Positions 16,748 through 25,735 of a stretch of DNA of 64,000 nt are shown one piece after another. Numbering within the stretch: the first letter of the stretch is position 1; every line of letters begins with the position of its first letter. The DNA lies in assembly GCA_964482235.1 (NCBI GenBank), contig CAYZWU010000025.1, forward strand, positions 9,761-73,760, written 5' to 3'. The notes beneath the pieces were generated by a model. It saw only the letters and a program-made list of their open reading frames with translations. It did not search any database and was not told where the DNA came from. The translations under genes were made by a program, and so were the position numbers. The stretch comes from CAYZWU01 sp964482235. GTDB taxonomy: Bacteria; Planctomycetota; B15-G4; CAYZWU01.

Positions 16748-17932
16748 ATGATAGTTCCCTCCCGGCGAAGCGAGAATATCCGGTATGCAGTGCGCGACAT
16801 CGTTCTCCTGGCGGACGAGCTTGTCCGGCAGGGGAAGGAGATCCTCTACCTGAACATCGGCGATCCGCTGAAGTACGACTTCGAGACGCCGCCGCACATG
16901 ATAGAGGCCACGCTCGAGGCGATGAGGCGAGGTGCCAACGGTTACGCACCGTCCACCGGCGTGGACGAGGCTCTCGAGGCGATCCGCATCGAGGCGAACC
17001 GCAAGGGGATCGAACAGATCCGGGAGATCTACGTGACGAACGGGGCGTCCGAGGCGATCGAGCTGGCCCTGACCGCCCTGGTGAACGAGGGCGAGAACGT
17101 GCTGATGCCCTACCCGATCTACCCTCTCTACACGGCCCTGGCCAGCAAGCTCGGCGCCGAGGTGAATGCCTACTACCTGGACGAGGAGAACGGCTGGCAG
17201 CCCGATCCGGCCGACCTGGAGGCGCGGGTCAACGACAGGACGCGCGCCATCGTCCTGATCAATCCGAACAATCCCACCGGCTCCCTCTGCTCGCGCGAGA
17301 CTCTGATGGAAATCGTCCGCCTGGCGCGGGAGAAGGGGCTCCTGATCCTCTGCGACGAGATCTACGACAAGATCATCCTCGACGACGACGAGCACGTCTC
17401 CATCGCCTCCCTGGCGGACGACGTCCCCTTCGTCACCTTCAACGGGATCTCCAAGTCGTACCTGGCCTGCGGCTGGCGCATCGGATGGGGGATCGTCTCC
17501 GGACCCGAGGAGCTCGTCGGACCTTACAGGCAGGCGATCATGAAATACGCCCGCGCCAGGCTCTGCGCCAACAGCCCGATGCAGTACTGCATCAAGCCTG
17601 CCCTTCAGGGGCCACAGGACCACCTCCAGGAGATGAACGCCAAGATCAGGGCGCGGCGCGACCTGGCTGTCGGAAAGCTGAACGAGATCCCGGGCATCAC
17701 CTGCGTGTCGCCCAAGGGCGCCTTCTACGCCCATCCGAGGCTGCACATCGACGAGCCTGATGAGACCTTCGTCCCGAAGATGATCCGCGAGACAGGCGTT
17801 CTCGTCGTGCACGGAGACGGCTTCGGCCAGAAGGAGGGCCAGCGCCACTTCCGCATCGTGCTCCTTCCCACCGAGGAGCAGCTCGGACAGGCCTGCGACA
17901 AGATCGCCGCCTTCATGGAGAGTCCGGGCTAG
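16748..17932 (+). CDS. PLP-dependent class I/II aminotransferase (alanine/aspartate aminotransferase-like)
   Basis: A 394-residue fold-type I aminotransferase. Visible are NNPTGSL, the Asp and Tyr of CDEIYDKI, the PLP Lys in GISKSYLACGWRIGW (~236), and the substrate-carboxylate Arg in HFRIVLLP near the end. Overall sequence resembles AlaA-type enzymes that move amino groups between alanine, glutamate and 2-oxoacids. I use the ATG at 16748 (MIVPSRRSENIRYAV); an upstream ATG at 16688 falls within the repeat element. The neighbouring lysine operon would need a 2-aminoadipate aminotransferase, and this enzyme is a candidate, by inference only. Its stop overlaps that of the converging permease gene. 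Confidence 0.85.
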   Translation: MIVPSRRSENIRYAVRDIVLLADELVRQGKEILYLNIGDPLKYDFETPPHMIEATLEAMRRGANGYAPSTGVDEALEAIRIEANRKGIEQIREIYVTNGASEAIELALTALVNEGENVLMPYPIYPLYTALASKLGAEVNAYYLDEENGWQPDPADLEARVNDRTRAIVLINPNNPTGSLCSRETLMEIVRLAREKGLLILCDEIYDKIILDDDEHVSIASLADDVPFVTFNGISKSYLACGWRIGWGIVSGPEELVGPYRQAIMKYARARLCANSPMQYCIKPALQGPQDHLQEMNAKIRARRDLAVGKLNEIPGITCVSPKGAFYAHPRLHIDEPDETFVPKMIRETGVLVVHGDGFGQKEGQRHFRIVLLPTEEQLGQACDKIAAFMESPG

Positions 17933-18735
17933 ACGTCTCTACGGTTGAAGACCCAGATAGCCACTCCCGAGAGGATGATGAAGAAGCTGCAGAGGATCGC
18001 GAGGTCCTCGTACGCCACGGCTTTGAGGGCCACGATCTTGCCCGGGATGTAGTAGGTGAAGAAGGAGAGGCGGGCCGGCTCCTCGAAGATCTCCCAGAGC
18101 TCGGCGAAGAACGACAGGAAGAGCATCACCAGCAGGACGGCGATGGTCGAGCAGACGGCTGCCGTGCGGAGACGGCAGACCGTGGCGAAGAGAAAGGCCA
18201 CGCCCTGGACGGCCAGGACGAAGAAGAAGGCGTTCACCGCGGCCTGGATGAAGGGGAGCTTATCCGGCACGTCGGGCAGGGGGATGCAGGTGACTCCCGC
18301 CAGGTGGCCGAGCCACATGGCCGCCACCATGCCGGCGCTGCAGACGACCCCGGCCGTCATCTTCCCCAGGAGGACGGCGGTGCGCGAGGCGGGCTGGGAG
18401 ATGACGAGGTCCGTCGCCGCGTCGTCGCCCCGGCCCGGTGCGGCGCGGCTGGCCAGGAGAAGCGGTCCGGCGCAAAGAAGGATCAGGTTGATCGGGTGGG
18501 TGAAGGCGTAGGAGAGGAAGCCCGACACGGAGAGCAGGTCGACGTACTGTCCTCCCACCAGGGCCAGGATCGGTTTCGGGATGAGCTGGAAGAGAGGCTC
18601 GAGGCTTTTTTCGGGACGGACGGCCGAATAGAAACCCACGAGAAGAAGCTGAAAGAGGAAGAGGCCGAGGCTGCAGAAGAGGAGCATCAGCCGGCTCAAT
18701 CTCAGCTCGAAGCGGAAGATGTTGCCGTTGATCAT
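17929..18735 (-). CDS. ABC-2 type transporter permease
   Basis: A 268-residue integral membrane protein with about six hydrophobic segments (LMLLFCSLGLFLFQLLLVGF near the start; ILCSFFIILSGVAIWVF at the end), typical of ABC-2 permeases of two-gene exporters. I start it at the ATG at 18735, which overlaps the stop of the ATPase gene in an ATGA; the open frame extends upstream but that part is out of frame with the ATPase and non-genic. Its stop and that of the aminotransferase share the palindrome CTAG. Substrate unknown. Confidence 0.82.
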   Translation of the reverse strand: MINGNIFRFELRLSRLMLLFCSLGLFLFQLLLVGFYSAVRPEKSLEPLFQLIPKPILALVGGQYVDLLSVSGFLSYAFTHPINLILLCAGPLLLASRAAPGRGDDAATDLVISQPASRTAVLLGKMTAGVVCSAGMVAAMWLGHLAGVTCIPLPDVPDKLPFIQAAVNAFFFVLAVQGVAFLFATVCRLRTAAVCSTIAVLLVMLFLSFFAELWEIFEEPARLSFFTYYIPGKIVALKAVAYEDLAILCSFFIILSGVAIWVFNRRDV

Positions 18736-19664
18736 GACCCGCCTCCCTCGCCGTCCTTGTAGAAGCGGAGGAAGAGCTCGCTCAGCGACGGCTCCGACAC
18801 GGTGAGATCCTTCAGCGGCAGGGCGGAGAGCGCCTTCACCAGGGCAACGGGCGCGCCGAGGCAGGAGAGCACCGCCTTTCTCTCCTCCAGGGAGACCACC
18901 TCCACGTTGGGGATCGCGAACCACTCCTTTCGCGGCTCGTCGTCGAAGAGGGCGATCACGCGCCGCGGGCTCTTCTCCCTGAGAGAGGCGATGCTCTCCC
19001 GGGCCGCGATCCTCCCCTGGCGGATGATGGCCACCGTATGGCAGATCTCTTCCGTCTCGGCCAGGTTGTGGCTCGAGAGGAAGATCGTCTTCCCCTGCGC
19101 TCGGAATCGGCGGCAGATCTGAAAGAAGGCCTCGCGAATCAGCGGGTCGAGCCCCGACGTCGGTTCGTCGAGAATCAGCAGGTCGGGGTCGTGCTGCATC
19201 GCTGCCACGAGCCCGAGCTTGCGCGACGTGCCGCGCGAGTAGGTTCTCACCTTGCGGTCGAGCACGCCGCTCTCCAGCTTCAGGGCGTCGAGGAGATAGT
19301 CTCGAAGGGGAGACGTCTCCCGGCCGGTTCCGCCTTGCCGGGGGGTGCGGAACCGGGCGAAGAAGTCGAGGATCTCCCTGCCGGTGAGCGACGGCCACCA
19401 GGCCACGTCGGACGGGAGGTTGCCGATCCGCTCCCTGAGGCGAAAGGCGCCCGGATTGACCTGATGCCCGAAAAGATACGCCGCACCCGAGTCGGGGCGC
19501 AGGAGGTCGAGGAGCAGGCGGATGCACGTCGTCTTCCCCGCGCCGTTCGGTCCGAGAAAGCCGAAGACCTCGCCGCGAACAACCTGAAAAGTGGCATTCA
19601 CGACGCCGGGCACCGAGCCGTAGTACTTGGTCAGATCATGGACCTCGATGATGTGCTCAGGCAT
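18732..19664 (-). CDS. ABC transporter ATP-binding protein
   Basis: A 310-residue nucleotide-binding subunit with Walker A GPNGAGKTT (~38-46), a variant signature YSRGTSRKLG in place of LSGGQ, and Walker B LLILDEPTSGLDP followed by the switch His in SSHN. The C-terminal ~90 residues resemble the accessory domain of NatA/CcmA-type exporters. It drives the permease it overlaps; ions, drugs or lipids are all possible cargo. The ribosome site is weak. Confidence 0.88.
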   Translation of the reverse strand: MPEHIIEVHDLTKYYGSVPGVVNATFQVVRGEVFGFLGPNGAGKTTCIRLLLDLLRPDSGAAYLFGHQVNPGAFRLRERIGNLPSDVAWWPSLTGREILDFFARFRTPRQGGTGRETSPLRDYLLDALKLESGVLDRKVRTYSRGTSRKLGLVAAMQHDPDLLILDEPTSGLDPLIREAFFQICRRFRAQGKTIFLSSHNLAETEEICHTVAIIRQGRIAARESIASLREKSPRRVIALFDDEPRKEWFAIPNVEVVSLEERKAVLSCLGAPVALVKALSALPLKDLTVSEPSLSELFLRFYKDGEGGGS

Positions 19665-19725
19665 ATCTTTTTAACAGCAGGTTGGTTATGAACCGAGATG
19701 CATCAGTCGAAAGTTGTTTCACTTG

Positions 19726-19754
19726 TTGACAAAGCTTTTTTCATCCCGTAAGGT
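19726..19754 (+). promoter_or_regulatory. Probable sigma70 promoter for the KOR-Nuo-lysine operon
   Basis: TTGACA (19726-19731), 17-base spacer, TAAGGT (19749-19754), about 95 bases before the first gene of an eleven-gene operon. The -35 is perfect; the -10 is a partial match. Confidence 0.5.
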
Positions 19755-19849
19755 GACTCTTTCTGTTCTCTGATTCAAGTCCAGACGCGGTTTGCTGCAG
19801 AGGGGTCCTGCCTGTTTAAACCGGAAGTCGGCTTCAAATAACATTTTGC

Positions 19850-20650
19850 ATGAAAAGAAAATTCGATTACTCCCCAGAGGAACGTGTTGTTCTGGTTGTG
19901 GGCAACTACGGGTCAGGCAAGACGGAGGTCTCCGTCAACCTTGCGATTCGGCTCTCCGAACACCAGAGCGTGAGCGTGGCGGACCTGGATATCGTCAACC
20001 CCTACTTCCGTTGCCGCGAAGCCCGGGACGAGATGGAGAAACACGGGATCCGCGTGATCAATCCCGCCGGTGACTATCACTCCGCCGATCTTCCCATCAT
20101 CCTACCCGAGATACGCGGCGCCGTGCAATCGGGCGACGGCTTCGTGATCCTCGACGTGGGGGGCGACGACGTGGGCGCCAGGGTCCTGAGCTCGCTGGCG
20201 GACGTGTTCGGCGACTGCGACTACGTCATGCTCCAGGTGGTGAACGCCAGGCGCCCCTTCACCGACTCGGTGGAAGGGTGCCGCCGGATCCGGCACGAGA
20301 TCGAGGCGGCGTCGCGGCTCCGGGTGACCGGGCTGGTCTCCAACACGCATCTTCTGGATGAGACGAGCGTCGACCTGATCAGGGAAGGCTACGAGCTGGC
20401 CTTTGCCGTCGGCAAGGACGGCGGGCTTCCCGTGGCATTCGTGACGGCCGACGAGTCCATCGGCCCGGAGGTGGAAGAGGCGGTCGGGAGCTGTCCCGTT
20501 CTTCGCATCAAGAGACGGATGCTTCCTCCCTGGAAGCTGAAGAGCAAGACGGACAAGGCGGAAAGGGTGCTGTTCCGGAGGCCCGAGGCCCGGGGCGAGC
20601 CGTCTCCCGATGACAATGTCCGGACCGACTCGAAGAAGAGAGAGAGGTAG
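19850..20650 (+). CDS. MinD/ParA-like P-loop ATPase of the 2-oxoacid:ferredoxin oxidoreductase operon
   Basis: A 266-residue SIMIBI-class NTPase. The P-loop reads GNYGSGKTE (18-26), followed by the MinD-style switch VADLDIVNPYF and DVGGDDVG. No signal peptide or membrane segment. It is the first gene of the operon, five bases before the ferredoxin subunit. Similar ATPases recur beside 2-oxoacid:ferredoxin oxidoreductase genes in anaerobes, where a role in maturation or regulation has been suggested but is not settled. No clear Shine-Dalgarno sequence precedes the ATG. Confidence 0.75.
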   Translation: MKRKFDYSPEERVVLVVGNYGSGKTEVSVNLAIRLSEHQSVSVADLDIVNPYFRCREARDEMEKHGIRVINPAGDYHSADLPIILPEIRGAVQSGDGFVILDVGGDDVGARVLSSLADVFGDCDYVMLQVVNARRPFTDSVEGCRRIRHEIEAASRLRVTGLVSNTHLLDETSVDLIREGYELAFAVGKDGGLPVAFVTADESIGPEVEEAVGSCPVLRIKRRMLPPWKLKSKTDKAERVLFRRPEARGEPSPDDNVRTDSKKRER

Positions 20651-20655
20651 GGAAG

Positions 20656-20889
20656 ATGCCCAAGATCGTGGTTGATAAAGAGCGTTGCAAGGGGTGCGAG
20701 CGCTGCAAGGAGTCCTGCCCGCAGAAGGTGATCGGCATGTCCGAAGAGCTGAACCCGAAGGGCTACTTCTTTGCCGAGCCGGCCATGCAACCCCGATGCA
20801 TCGGTTGCCGGATCTGCGCCGTGGCCTGTCCTGATGTGGCCATCCAGGTCTATGCGCACGGTACGCAGTACCGGTTCTTTGATTATTGA
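20656..20889 (+). CDS. 2-oxoacid:ferredoxin oxidoreductase delta subunit (2[4Fe-4S] ferredoxin)
   Basis: A 77-residue ferredoxin with CKGCERCKESCP and CIGCRICAVACP, giving two [4Fe-4S] clusters. It directly precedes the alpha, beta and gamma genes, as in KorDABC/VorDABC operons, and would pass electrons from the thiamine-diphosphate site to soluble ferredoxin. Confidence 0.9.
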   Translation: MPKIVVDKERCKGCERCKESCPQKVIGMSEELNPKGYFFAEPAMQPRCIGCRICAVACPDVAIQVYAHGTQYRFFDY

Positions 20890-20903
20890 GAGAGGACAGG
20901 ATC

Positions 20904-21965
20904 ATGGCCAAGGTTCTGATGAAAGGATGCGAGGCGATCGGCGAGGCAGCGATCCGCGCCGGGTGCCGGAACTTCTTCGGCTATCCCATCACGCCGCAGA
21001 CCGAGGTTCCCGAGTATCTCGCCAAGCGGTTCCCGGAGGTGGACGGCTCCTTCGTCCAGGCCGAGAGCGAGGTGGCGGCGATCAACATGCTGTACGGGGG
21101 CGCCGGGGTGGGCAAGCGGGTGCTCACCACCTCGTCGAGCCCGGGCATCAGCCTGATGGCCGAGGGCTTCTCCTATGCGGCGGCGAGCCATCTCCCCTTC
21201 GTCGTGGTGAACGTGGTGCGCGCCGGCCCCGGCCTGGGCGGGATCCTGCCGTCCCAGTCCGACTACCTTCAGGCCACCAAGGGGCACGGGCACGGCGACT
21301 ACAAGGTGATCGTCCTGGCGCCGGCCTCGGTCCAGGAGGCAGTGGACATCGTCTACGAGGCCTTCGACCTGGCGGACAAGTACCTCACTCCCGTGCTGGT
21401 GATCGGCGACGGGATGATCGGCCAGATGATGGAGCCGGTGGAGTTTCCGCCCATGCGCGACCTCTCCACCCTTCCCGAGAAGCCGTGGGCGGCCAACGGC
21501 GCCAAGGGTCGGCCGCCGAACATCATCAACTCGCTCTACCTGAAGGAGACGGAGTGCAATGCCAACAGCTGGAAGCTCCGGGAGCGGTACGACGAGATCG
21601 AGAAGAAGGAGAAGCGCCACGAGGTCTACAACTGCAAGGGGAAGCTCGACCTTCTGATCACCGCCTACGGCTCCATGGCCCGCATCTGCCGGACGGCTGT
21701 GGACGAGCTGAAGCGCGAGAAGAAGAAGTGGAAGATCGGCGTCTTCCGCCCCATCACCCTTTGGCCCTATCCCTACGAGGCTCTGGCCCGCGAGGCCGAC
21801 AAGGCGAACAAGGTCCTCTCGGTGGAGATGAGCACAGGCCAGATGGTGGAGGACGTGAAGCTTGCCGTCCTGGGGAAGAAGCCCGTTCTCTTCTACGGCG
21901 AGACGGGCGGCGTGGTCCCCTCGCCTGACGACGTGGCCGACGAGATCCGGAGGCTCCTGAAATGA
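20904..21965 (+). CDS. 2-oxoacid:ferredoxin oxidoreductase alpha subunit (KorA/VorB-like)
   Basis: A 353-residue subunit that decarboxylates 2-oxoacids to acyl-CoA together with its partners. The N-terminus MAKVLMKGCEAIGEAAIRAGCRNFFGYPITPQTE is the standard alpha-subunit pyrimidine-binding domain, and the C-terminal transketolase-like domain follows. I start at the ATG at 20904 with GAGAGGA upstream, rejecting a TTG at 20886 that overlaps the ferredoxin stop. It overlaps the beta subunit by 4 bases. Specificity (2-oxoglutarate, branched chain or 2-oxoadipate) cannot be read from sequence alone; the saccharopine genes downstream hint at 2-oxoadipate. Confidence 0.92.
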   Translation: MAKVLMKGCEAIGEAAIRAGCRNFFGYPITPQTEVPEYLAKRFPEVDGSFVQAESEVAAINMLYGGAGVGKRVLTTSSSPGISLMAEGFSYAAASHLPFVVVNVVRAGPGLGGILPSQSDYLQATKGHGHGDYKVIVLAPASVQEAVDIVYEAFDLADKYLTPVLVIGDGMIGQMMEPVEFPPMRDLSTLPEKPWAANGAKGRPPNIINSLYLKETECNANSWKLRERYDEIEKKEKRHEVYNCKGKLDLLITAYGSMARICRTAVDELKREKKKWKIGVFRPITLWPYPYEALAREADKANKVLSVEMSTGQMVEDVKLAVLGKKPVLFYGETGGVVPSPDDVADEIRRLLK

Positions 21966-22825
21966 AGAAGATATTCGACTATCCGGAATCGCTGACCGAG
22001 CGGCATACCCACTACTGCCCCGGCTGCACCCACGGCACGATCCACAGGATGGTGGCCGAGGTGCTCGACGAGCTCGGGCTCAGGGAGAGGGCCGTCGGCG
22101 TCGCGCCGGTGGGATGCTCGGTCCTGGCATACAACTACTTCAACTGCGACTGCTTCGAGGCGGCGCACGGCCGCGCCCCGGCCGTGGCCACGGGCGCCAA
22201 ACGCTGCAATCCCGAGCTGATCCTCTTCACCTACCAGGGCGACGGCGACCTGGCGTCGATCGGTGCGGCCGAGATCCTGCACGCGGCGAACCGCGGCGAG
22301 AAGATCACCGTCATCTTCGTGAACAACGCGATCTACGGGATGACGGGCGGCCAGATGGCTCCCACCACGATGCCGGGTCAGGTGACGACCACCTGCCCCT
22401 TCGGCCGGGACACGAACCACGAGGGGCATCCGATCCGCGTGGTCGAGCTGCTGAGCACCCTGGCGACGCCGAGCTTCCTGGCGCGCGTGGCGGCCCACAC
22501 GCCGATCCACTCCCTGGTGGCGAAGAAGGCGATCCGCGAGGCGTTCCGCCTCCAGGCGGCGGGAACCTGCTTCAGCCTGGTGGAGATCCTCTCCGTCTGT
22601 CCCACCAACTGGGGGCTGACGACCGCCGAGTCGGACAAGTGGCTGGAGGAGGTCATGATGCCCTACTACAAGCTCGGCGTCCTCAAGCACCCCGACGGAA
22701 AAAAAGACTTCAAGGAGATCGGAATACCGGACGGCCCGGGCATCGGCAGGGCCCCCGTCTCCGCCGAGGCGTTGGCGGCGCGCTTCGGCATGGCCGGAGC
22801 GCCGAAGGCCGGGAAGGGAGAGTGA
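21962..22825 (+). CDS. 2-oxoacid:ferredoxin oxidoreductase beta subunit (TPP-binding)
   Basis: A 287-residue thiamine-diphosphate subunit. The cluster-binding Cys residues appear in HYCPGCTHG and AKRCNPEL, and the TPP motif reads QGDGDLASIGAAEILHAANRGEKITVIFVNN, with the metal site in GDGD and NN (residues about 95-125). The ATG overlaps the alpha stop (ATGA). It forms the catalytic core with the alpha and gamma subunits. Confidence 0.93.
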   Translation: MKKIFDYPESLTERHTHYCPGCTHGTIHRMVAEVLDELGLRERAVGVAPVGCSVLAYNYFNCDCFEAAHGRAPAVATGAKRCNPELILFTYQGDGDLASIGAAEILHAANRGEKITVIFVNNAIYGMTGGQMAPTTMPGQVTTTCPFGRDTNHEGHPIRVVELLSTLATPSFLARVAAHTPIHSLVAKKAIREAFRLQAAGTCFSLVEILSVCPTNWGLTTAESDKWLEEVMMPYYKLGVLKHPDGKKDFKEIGIPDGPGIGRAPVSAEALAARFGMAGAPKAGKGE

Positions 22826-22826
22826 G

Positions 22827-23378
22827 ATGCAGACCGAAGTGATCATGTCCGGATTCGGTGGGCAGGGCCTCATGTCGATCGGCAAGCTTCTCGCCCTGGC
22901 GGCCCTGGAAGAGGGGAAGGCCGTGACCTGGCTGCCGTCGTACGGACCCGAGATGCGCGGCGGGACGGCAAACTGCACCGTGGTCGTTGCGGACAAGGCG
23001 ATCGGCTCGCCGCTGATCTCGACACCGCGCGCCGCCCTGGTGATGAACCTTCCCTCGCTGGAGAAGTTCGCGCCGGTGCTGCGGAAGGATGGAATCCTCG
23101 TGGTGAACAGCTCCATGATTCCGGCGCGCTCCGACAGGACGGATATCCAATCGTTCCGGATCCGCGCCAATCATATCGCCATGGAATGCGGCAGCGGGAA
23201 GTCGGCCAACCTCGTCATGCTGGGTGCCTACCTCGGCCTGGACGAGGTGGTCGCCTGCAAGACGCTGCTGAAGGCGATCAAGAAGACCTTTGCCACGAAG
23301 AAGAAATTCATCGATGTGAACTGCAACAGTTTCATGAAAGGCTACGAACTGGCCAAGGCGGGAAAGAGCGATGAGTAA
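22827..23378 (+). CDS. 2-oxoacid:ferredoxin oxidoreductase gamma subunit
   Basis: A 183-residue gamma subunit, starting with the typical GFGGQGLMSIGKLLA and containing the family segment SYGPEMRGGTANCTVV. It completes the delta-alpha-beta-gamma enzyme and overlaps the next gene by 8 bases, so the electron-transfer subunits are likely co-translated. Confidence 0.93.
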   Translation: MQTEVIMSGFGGQGLMSIGKLLALAALEEGKAVTWLPSYGPEMRGGTANCTVVVADKAIGSPLISTPRAALVMNLPSLEKFAPVLRKDGILVVNSSMIPARSDRTDIQSFRIRANHIAMECGSGKSANLVMLGAYLGLDEVVACKTLLKAIKKTFATKKKFIDVNCNSFMKGYELAKAGKSDE

Positions 23379-23874
23379 GACCTGCGTTGCCGGACGAAAG
23401 AAAGGCTTCGATCCGAAGAAGATCCGTAAGATCCTGGGACATTACCCCGAGGGTGATTCGAAGTGCCTGATCCATGCCCTTCAGGACATCCAGGCCGCAT
23501 TCGGCTTCGTTCCCTGCGAGGTCGTGGAGCAGCTCTGCGTCCACCTGAACGTGCCGATCAGCAAGGCCTTCTCCGTTTCCACCTTCTACAAGGCCTTCAG
23601 CCTCGACCCGAAGGGGGATCTGGTCATCCGCGTCTGCACGGGGACGGCGTGCCACATCCGCGGTGCGCAGACCCTGGTGGACGAACTGTCCGCCTCTCTG
23701 GGCGTCAAGGCCGGCGGTACGACGAAGGATCTCAAGTTCACGCTGGAGACAGTCAACTGCGTGGGGGCCTGCGCCATGGCCCCGGTGGTTTCCCTCAACG
23801 GCAAATACCACGGCAACGTCCAGCCCGGCACGTTGCTCGACAAGATCAAAGGCGGAAAGACCCATGCGCATTGA
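23371..23874 (+). CDS. NuoE/HndA-like [2Fe-2S] subunit
   Basis: A 167-residue thioredoxin-fold subunit. The N-terminal helical part (KKIRKILGHYPEGDSKCLIHALQDIQ) and the cluster motif CTGTACHIRGA ... NCVGACAMAP (Cys pairs) are those of the 24-kDa NADH dehydrogenase subunit. It precedes NuoF- and NuoG-like genes in the usual E-F-G order, overlapping the NuoF start by 11 bases. Confidence 0.92.
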   Translation: MSKTCVAGRKKGFDPKKIRKILGHYPEGDSKCLIHALQDIQAAFGFVPCEVVEQLCVHLNVPISKAFSVSTFYKAFSLDPKGDLVIRVCTGTACHIRGAQTLVDELSASLGVKAGGTTKDLKFTLETVNCVGACAMAPVVSLNGKYHGNVQPGTLLDKIKGGKTHAH

Positions 23875-25735
23875 GAGTGAGAAGAGCCTGAAGAAGCTGG
23901 CGAATCAGATGCGCCGCGAGCGGAGCAAGGTGAAGATCGAGGTCCTGGTCTGCGCCGGCACCGGCTGCCTGGCCAACGGCAGCCTCGACGTGGCCGATTC
24001 CCTCGCTCGATCGATCCGGGCCCGCAAGCTCGGCGTTAAGCTCAGCCTCGGGCTGAAGAAGACGGGCTGCCACGGCTTCTGCGAGAAGGGCCCCCTGGTG
24101 GTGATCCAGCCACAGGGCGTGTTCTACAAGAGCGTGCGGCCGAAGGACGTGAAGGAGATCGTGGAGCAGACCTTGATCAAGGGCGAGGTGGTGAACCGCC
24201 TTCTCTACCGCGATCCCGGCACGAAGAAGAAGGTCGAGACGTACAGGTCGATCCCCTTCTACAGCAAGCAGCATCGCATCGCCCTCAGGAACATCGGGAA
24301 GATCGACCCGGGCGACATCGACGACTACATCGCCCTGGGCGGCTACCAGGGCCTGGCAGAGGCGCTGAAGATGAAGCCGGCCGAGGTGATCGACGCCGTG
24401 GCCCGCTCCGGTCTCCGCGGCCGCGGAGGCGGAGGCTTTCCCACGGGCAGGAAGTGGAAGACCTGCCGCAACGTGAAGGACGGCAACGGCGATCCCGCCT
24501 TCCCCAAGTACGTACTCTGCAACGCCGACGAGGGAGACCCCGGCGCCTTCATGGACCGGAGCATCTGCGAGGGCGATCCCCACAGCGTGATCGAGGGCAT
24601 GGTGATCGGCGCCTACGCCGTGGGCGCCGAGGAAGGCTTCATCTACGTCCGCGATGAGTACCCCCTGGCGGTGGAGAACCTGGACCGCGCCATCGAGCAG
24701 GCCCGCGAGCGCGGCCTGCTGGGCGAGAAGATCCTGGGTGCGGACTTCTCCTACGACGTCTTTGTCGCGCGAGGCGGCGGCGCCTTCGTCTGCGGCGAGT
24801 CGTCGGCCCTGATGAAGTCCGTGGCCGGCGAGGTGGGGGAGCCGCGCGCCAAGTACATCCACTCGGTGGCCAAGGGCTACCTGGACAAGCCCACGGTGCT
24901 CAACAACGTGGAGACCTGGGCCAACGTGCCGTGGATCATCACCGAGGGCGCCGACGCCTTTGCCGCTCTCGGCACGAAGAAGAGCACGGGCACCAAGGCG
25001 TTCTCCCTCGTGGGAAAGGTGAAGAACACCGGGCTCGTCGAGGTCTCCATGGGAATCACCCTGAGGGAGATCATCTACGAGATCGGCGGCGGGATCATCG
25101 GCGACAGGCCGTTCAAGGCCGTTCAGACCGGCGGTCCCTCGGGCGGCTGCCTTCCCGAGAGCCAGCTCGATCTGCCCGTCGATTTCGACACCCTCACCGA
25201 TGCGGGCTCGATGATGGGCTCGGGCGGCATGATCGTGATGGACGACCGGACCTGCATGATCGACGTGGCCCGCTACTTCCTGAAGTTCCTGGTGGACGAG
25301 TCGTGCGGCAAGTGCGTTCCCTGCCGCGAGGGCGTCTTCCAGCTCTGGCAGATGGTCGAGGCGATCTGCGCCGGGAAGGGAAGGAAGGGCGACATCGAGA
25401 AGATCGAGGCGCTGAGCGACACGGTGGTCAAGGCCTCCCTCTGCGCCCTCGGCAAGTCCGCTCCCAACCCCGTGCTCTCGACGCTGCGCTACTTCCGCGA
25501 CGAGTACGAGACCCACATCATCCGGAAGAAGTGTCCGGCCGGCGTCTGCAAGGATCTCTTCACCTTCACGATATCGGAGGAGACCTGCACCGGCTGCGGC
25601 GCCTGCCTGAAGGCCTGCCCCGTGGACTGCATCACGGGCAAGAAGAAGAAGCTACACACTATCGATGTCAAGCAGTGCACGCGCTGCGGAGCTTGCCGCA
25701 ACGTCTGCCGGTTTGACTCAGTCGAGGTTGTCTGA
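23864..25735 (+). CDS. NuoF/HndC-like NADH-binding flavoprotein with extra ferredoxin domains
   Basis: A 623-residue subunit. Order of domains: N-terminal thioredoxin-like [2Fe-2S] part (CAGTGCLANG ... KTGCHGFCEKG), the NAD/FMN domain with GLRGRGGGGFPTGRKW and CNADEGDPGAFMDR, the SLBB region, the [4Fe-4S] site SCGKCVPCREG, and a C-terminal 2[4Fe-4S] ferredoxin (CTGCGACLKACP, CTRCGACRNVC). This matches HndC/HydB of NAD-linked, often electron-bifurcating complexes. The ATG at 23864 lies inside the NuoE gene; a longer open frame upstream is an overlap. The stop and next ATG form TGATG. Confidence 0.93.
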   Translation: MRIESEKSLKKLANQMRRERSKVKIEVLVCAGTGCLANGSLDVADSLARSIRARKLGVKLSLGLKKTGCHGFCEKGPLVVIQPQGVFYKSVRPKDVKEIVEQTLIKGEVVNRLLYRDPGTKKKVETYRSIPFYSKQHRIALRNIGKIDPGDIDDYIALGGYQGLAEALKMKPAEVIDAVARSGLRGRGGGGFPTGRKWKTCRNVKDGNGDPAFPKYVLCNADEGDPGAFMDRSICEGDPHSVIEGMVIGAYAVGAEEGFIYVRDEYPLAVENLDRAIEQARERGLLGEKILGADFSYDVFVARGGGAFVCGESSALMKSVAGEVGEPRAKYIHSVAKGYLDKPTVLNNVETWANVPWIITEGADAFAALGTKKSTGTKAFSLVGKVKNTGLVEVSMGITLREIIYEIGGGIIGDRPFKAVQTGGPSGGCLPESQLDLPVDFDTLTDAGSMMGSGGMIVMDDRTCMIDVARYFLKFLVDESCGKCVPCREGVFQLWQMVEAICAGKGRKGDIEKIEALSDTVVKASLCALGKSAPNPVLSTLRYFRDEYETHIIRKKCPAGVCKDLFTFTISEETCTGCGACLKACPVDCITGKKKKLHTIDVKQCTRCGACRNVCRFDSVEVV

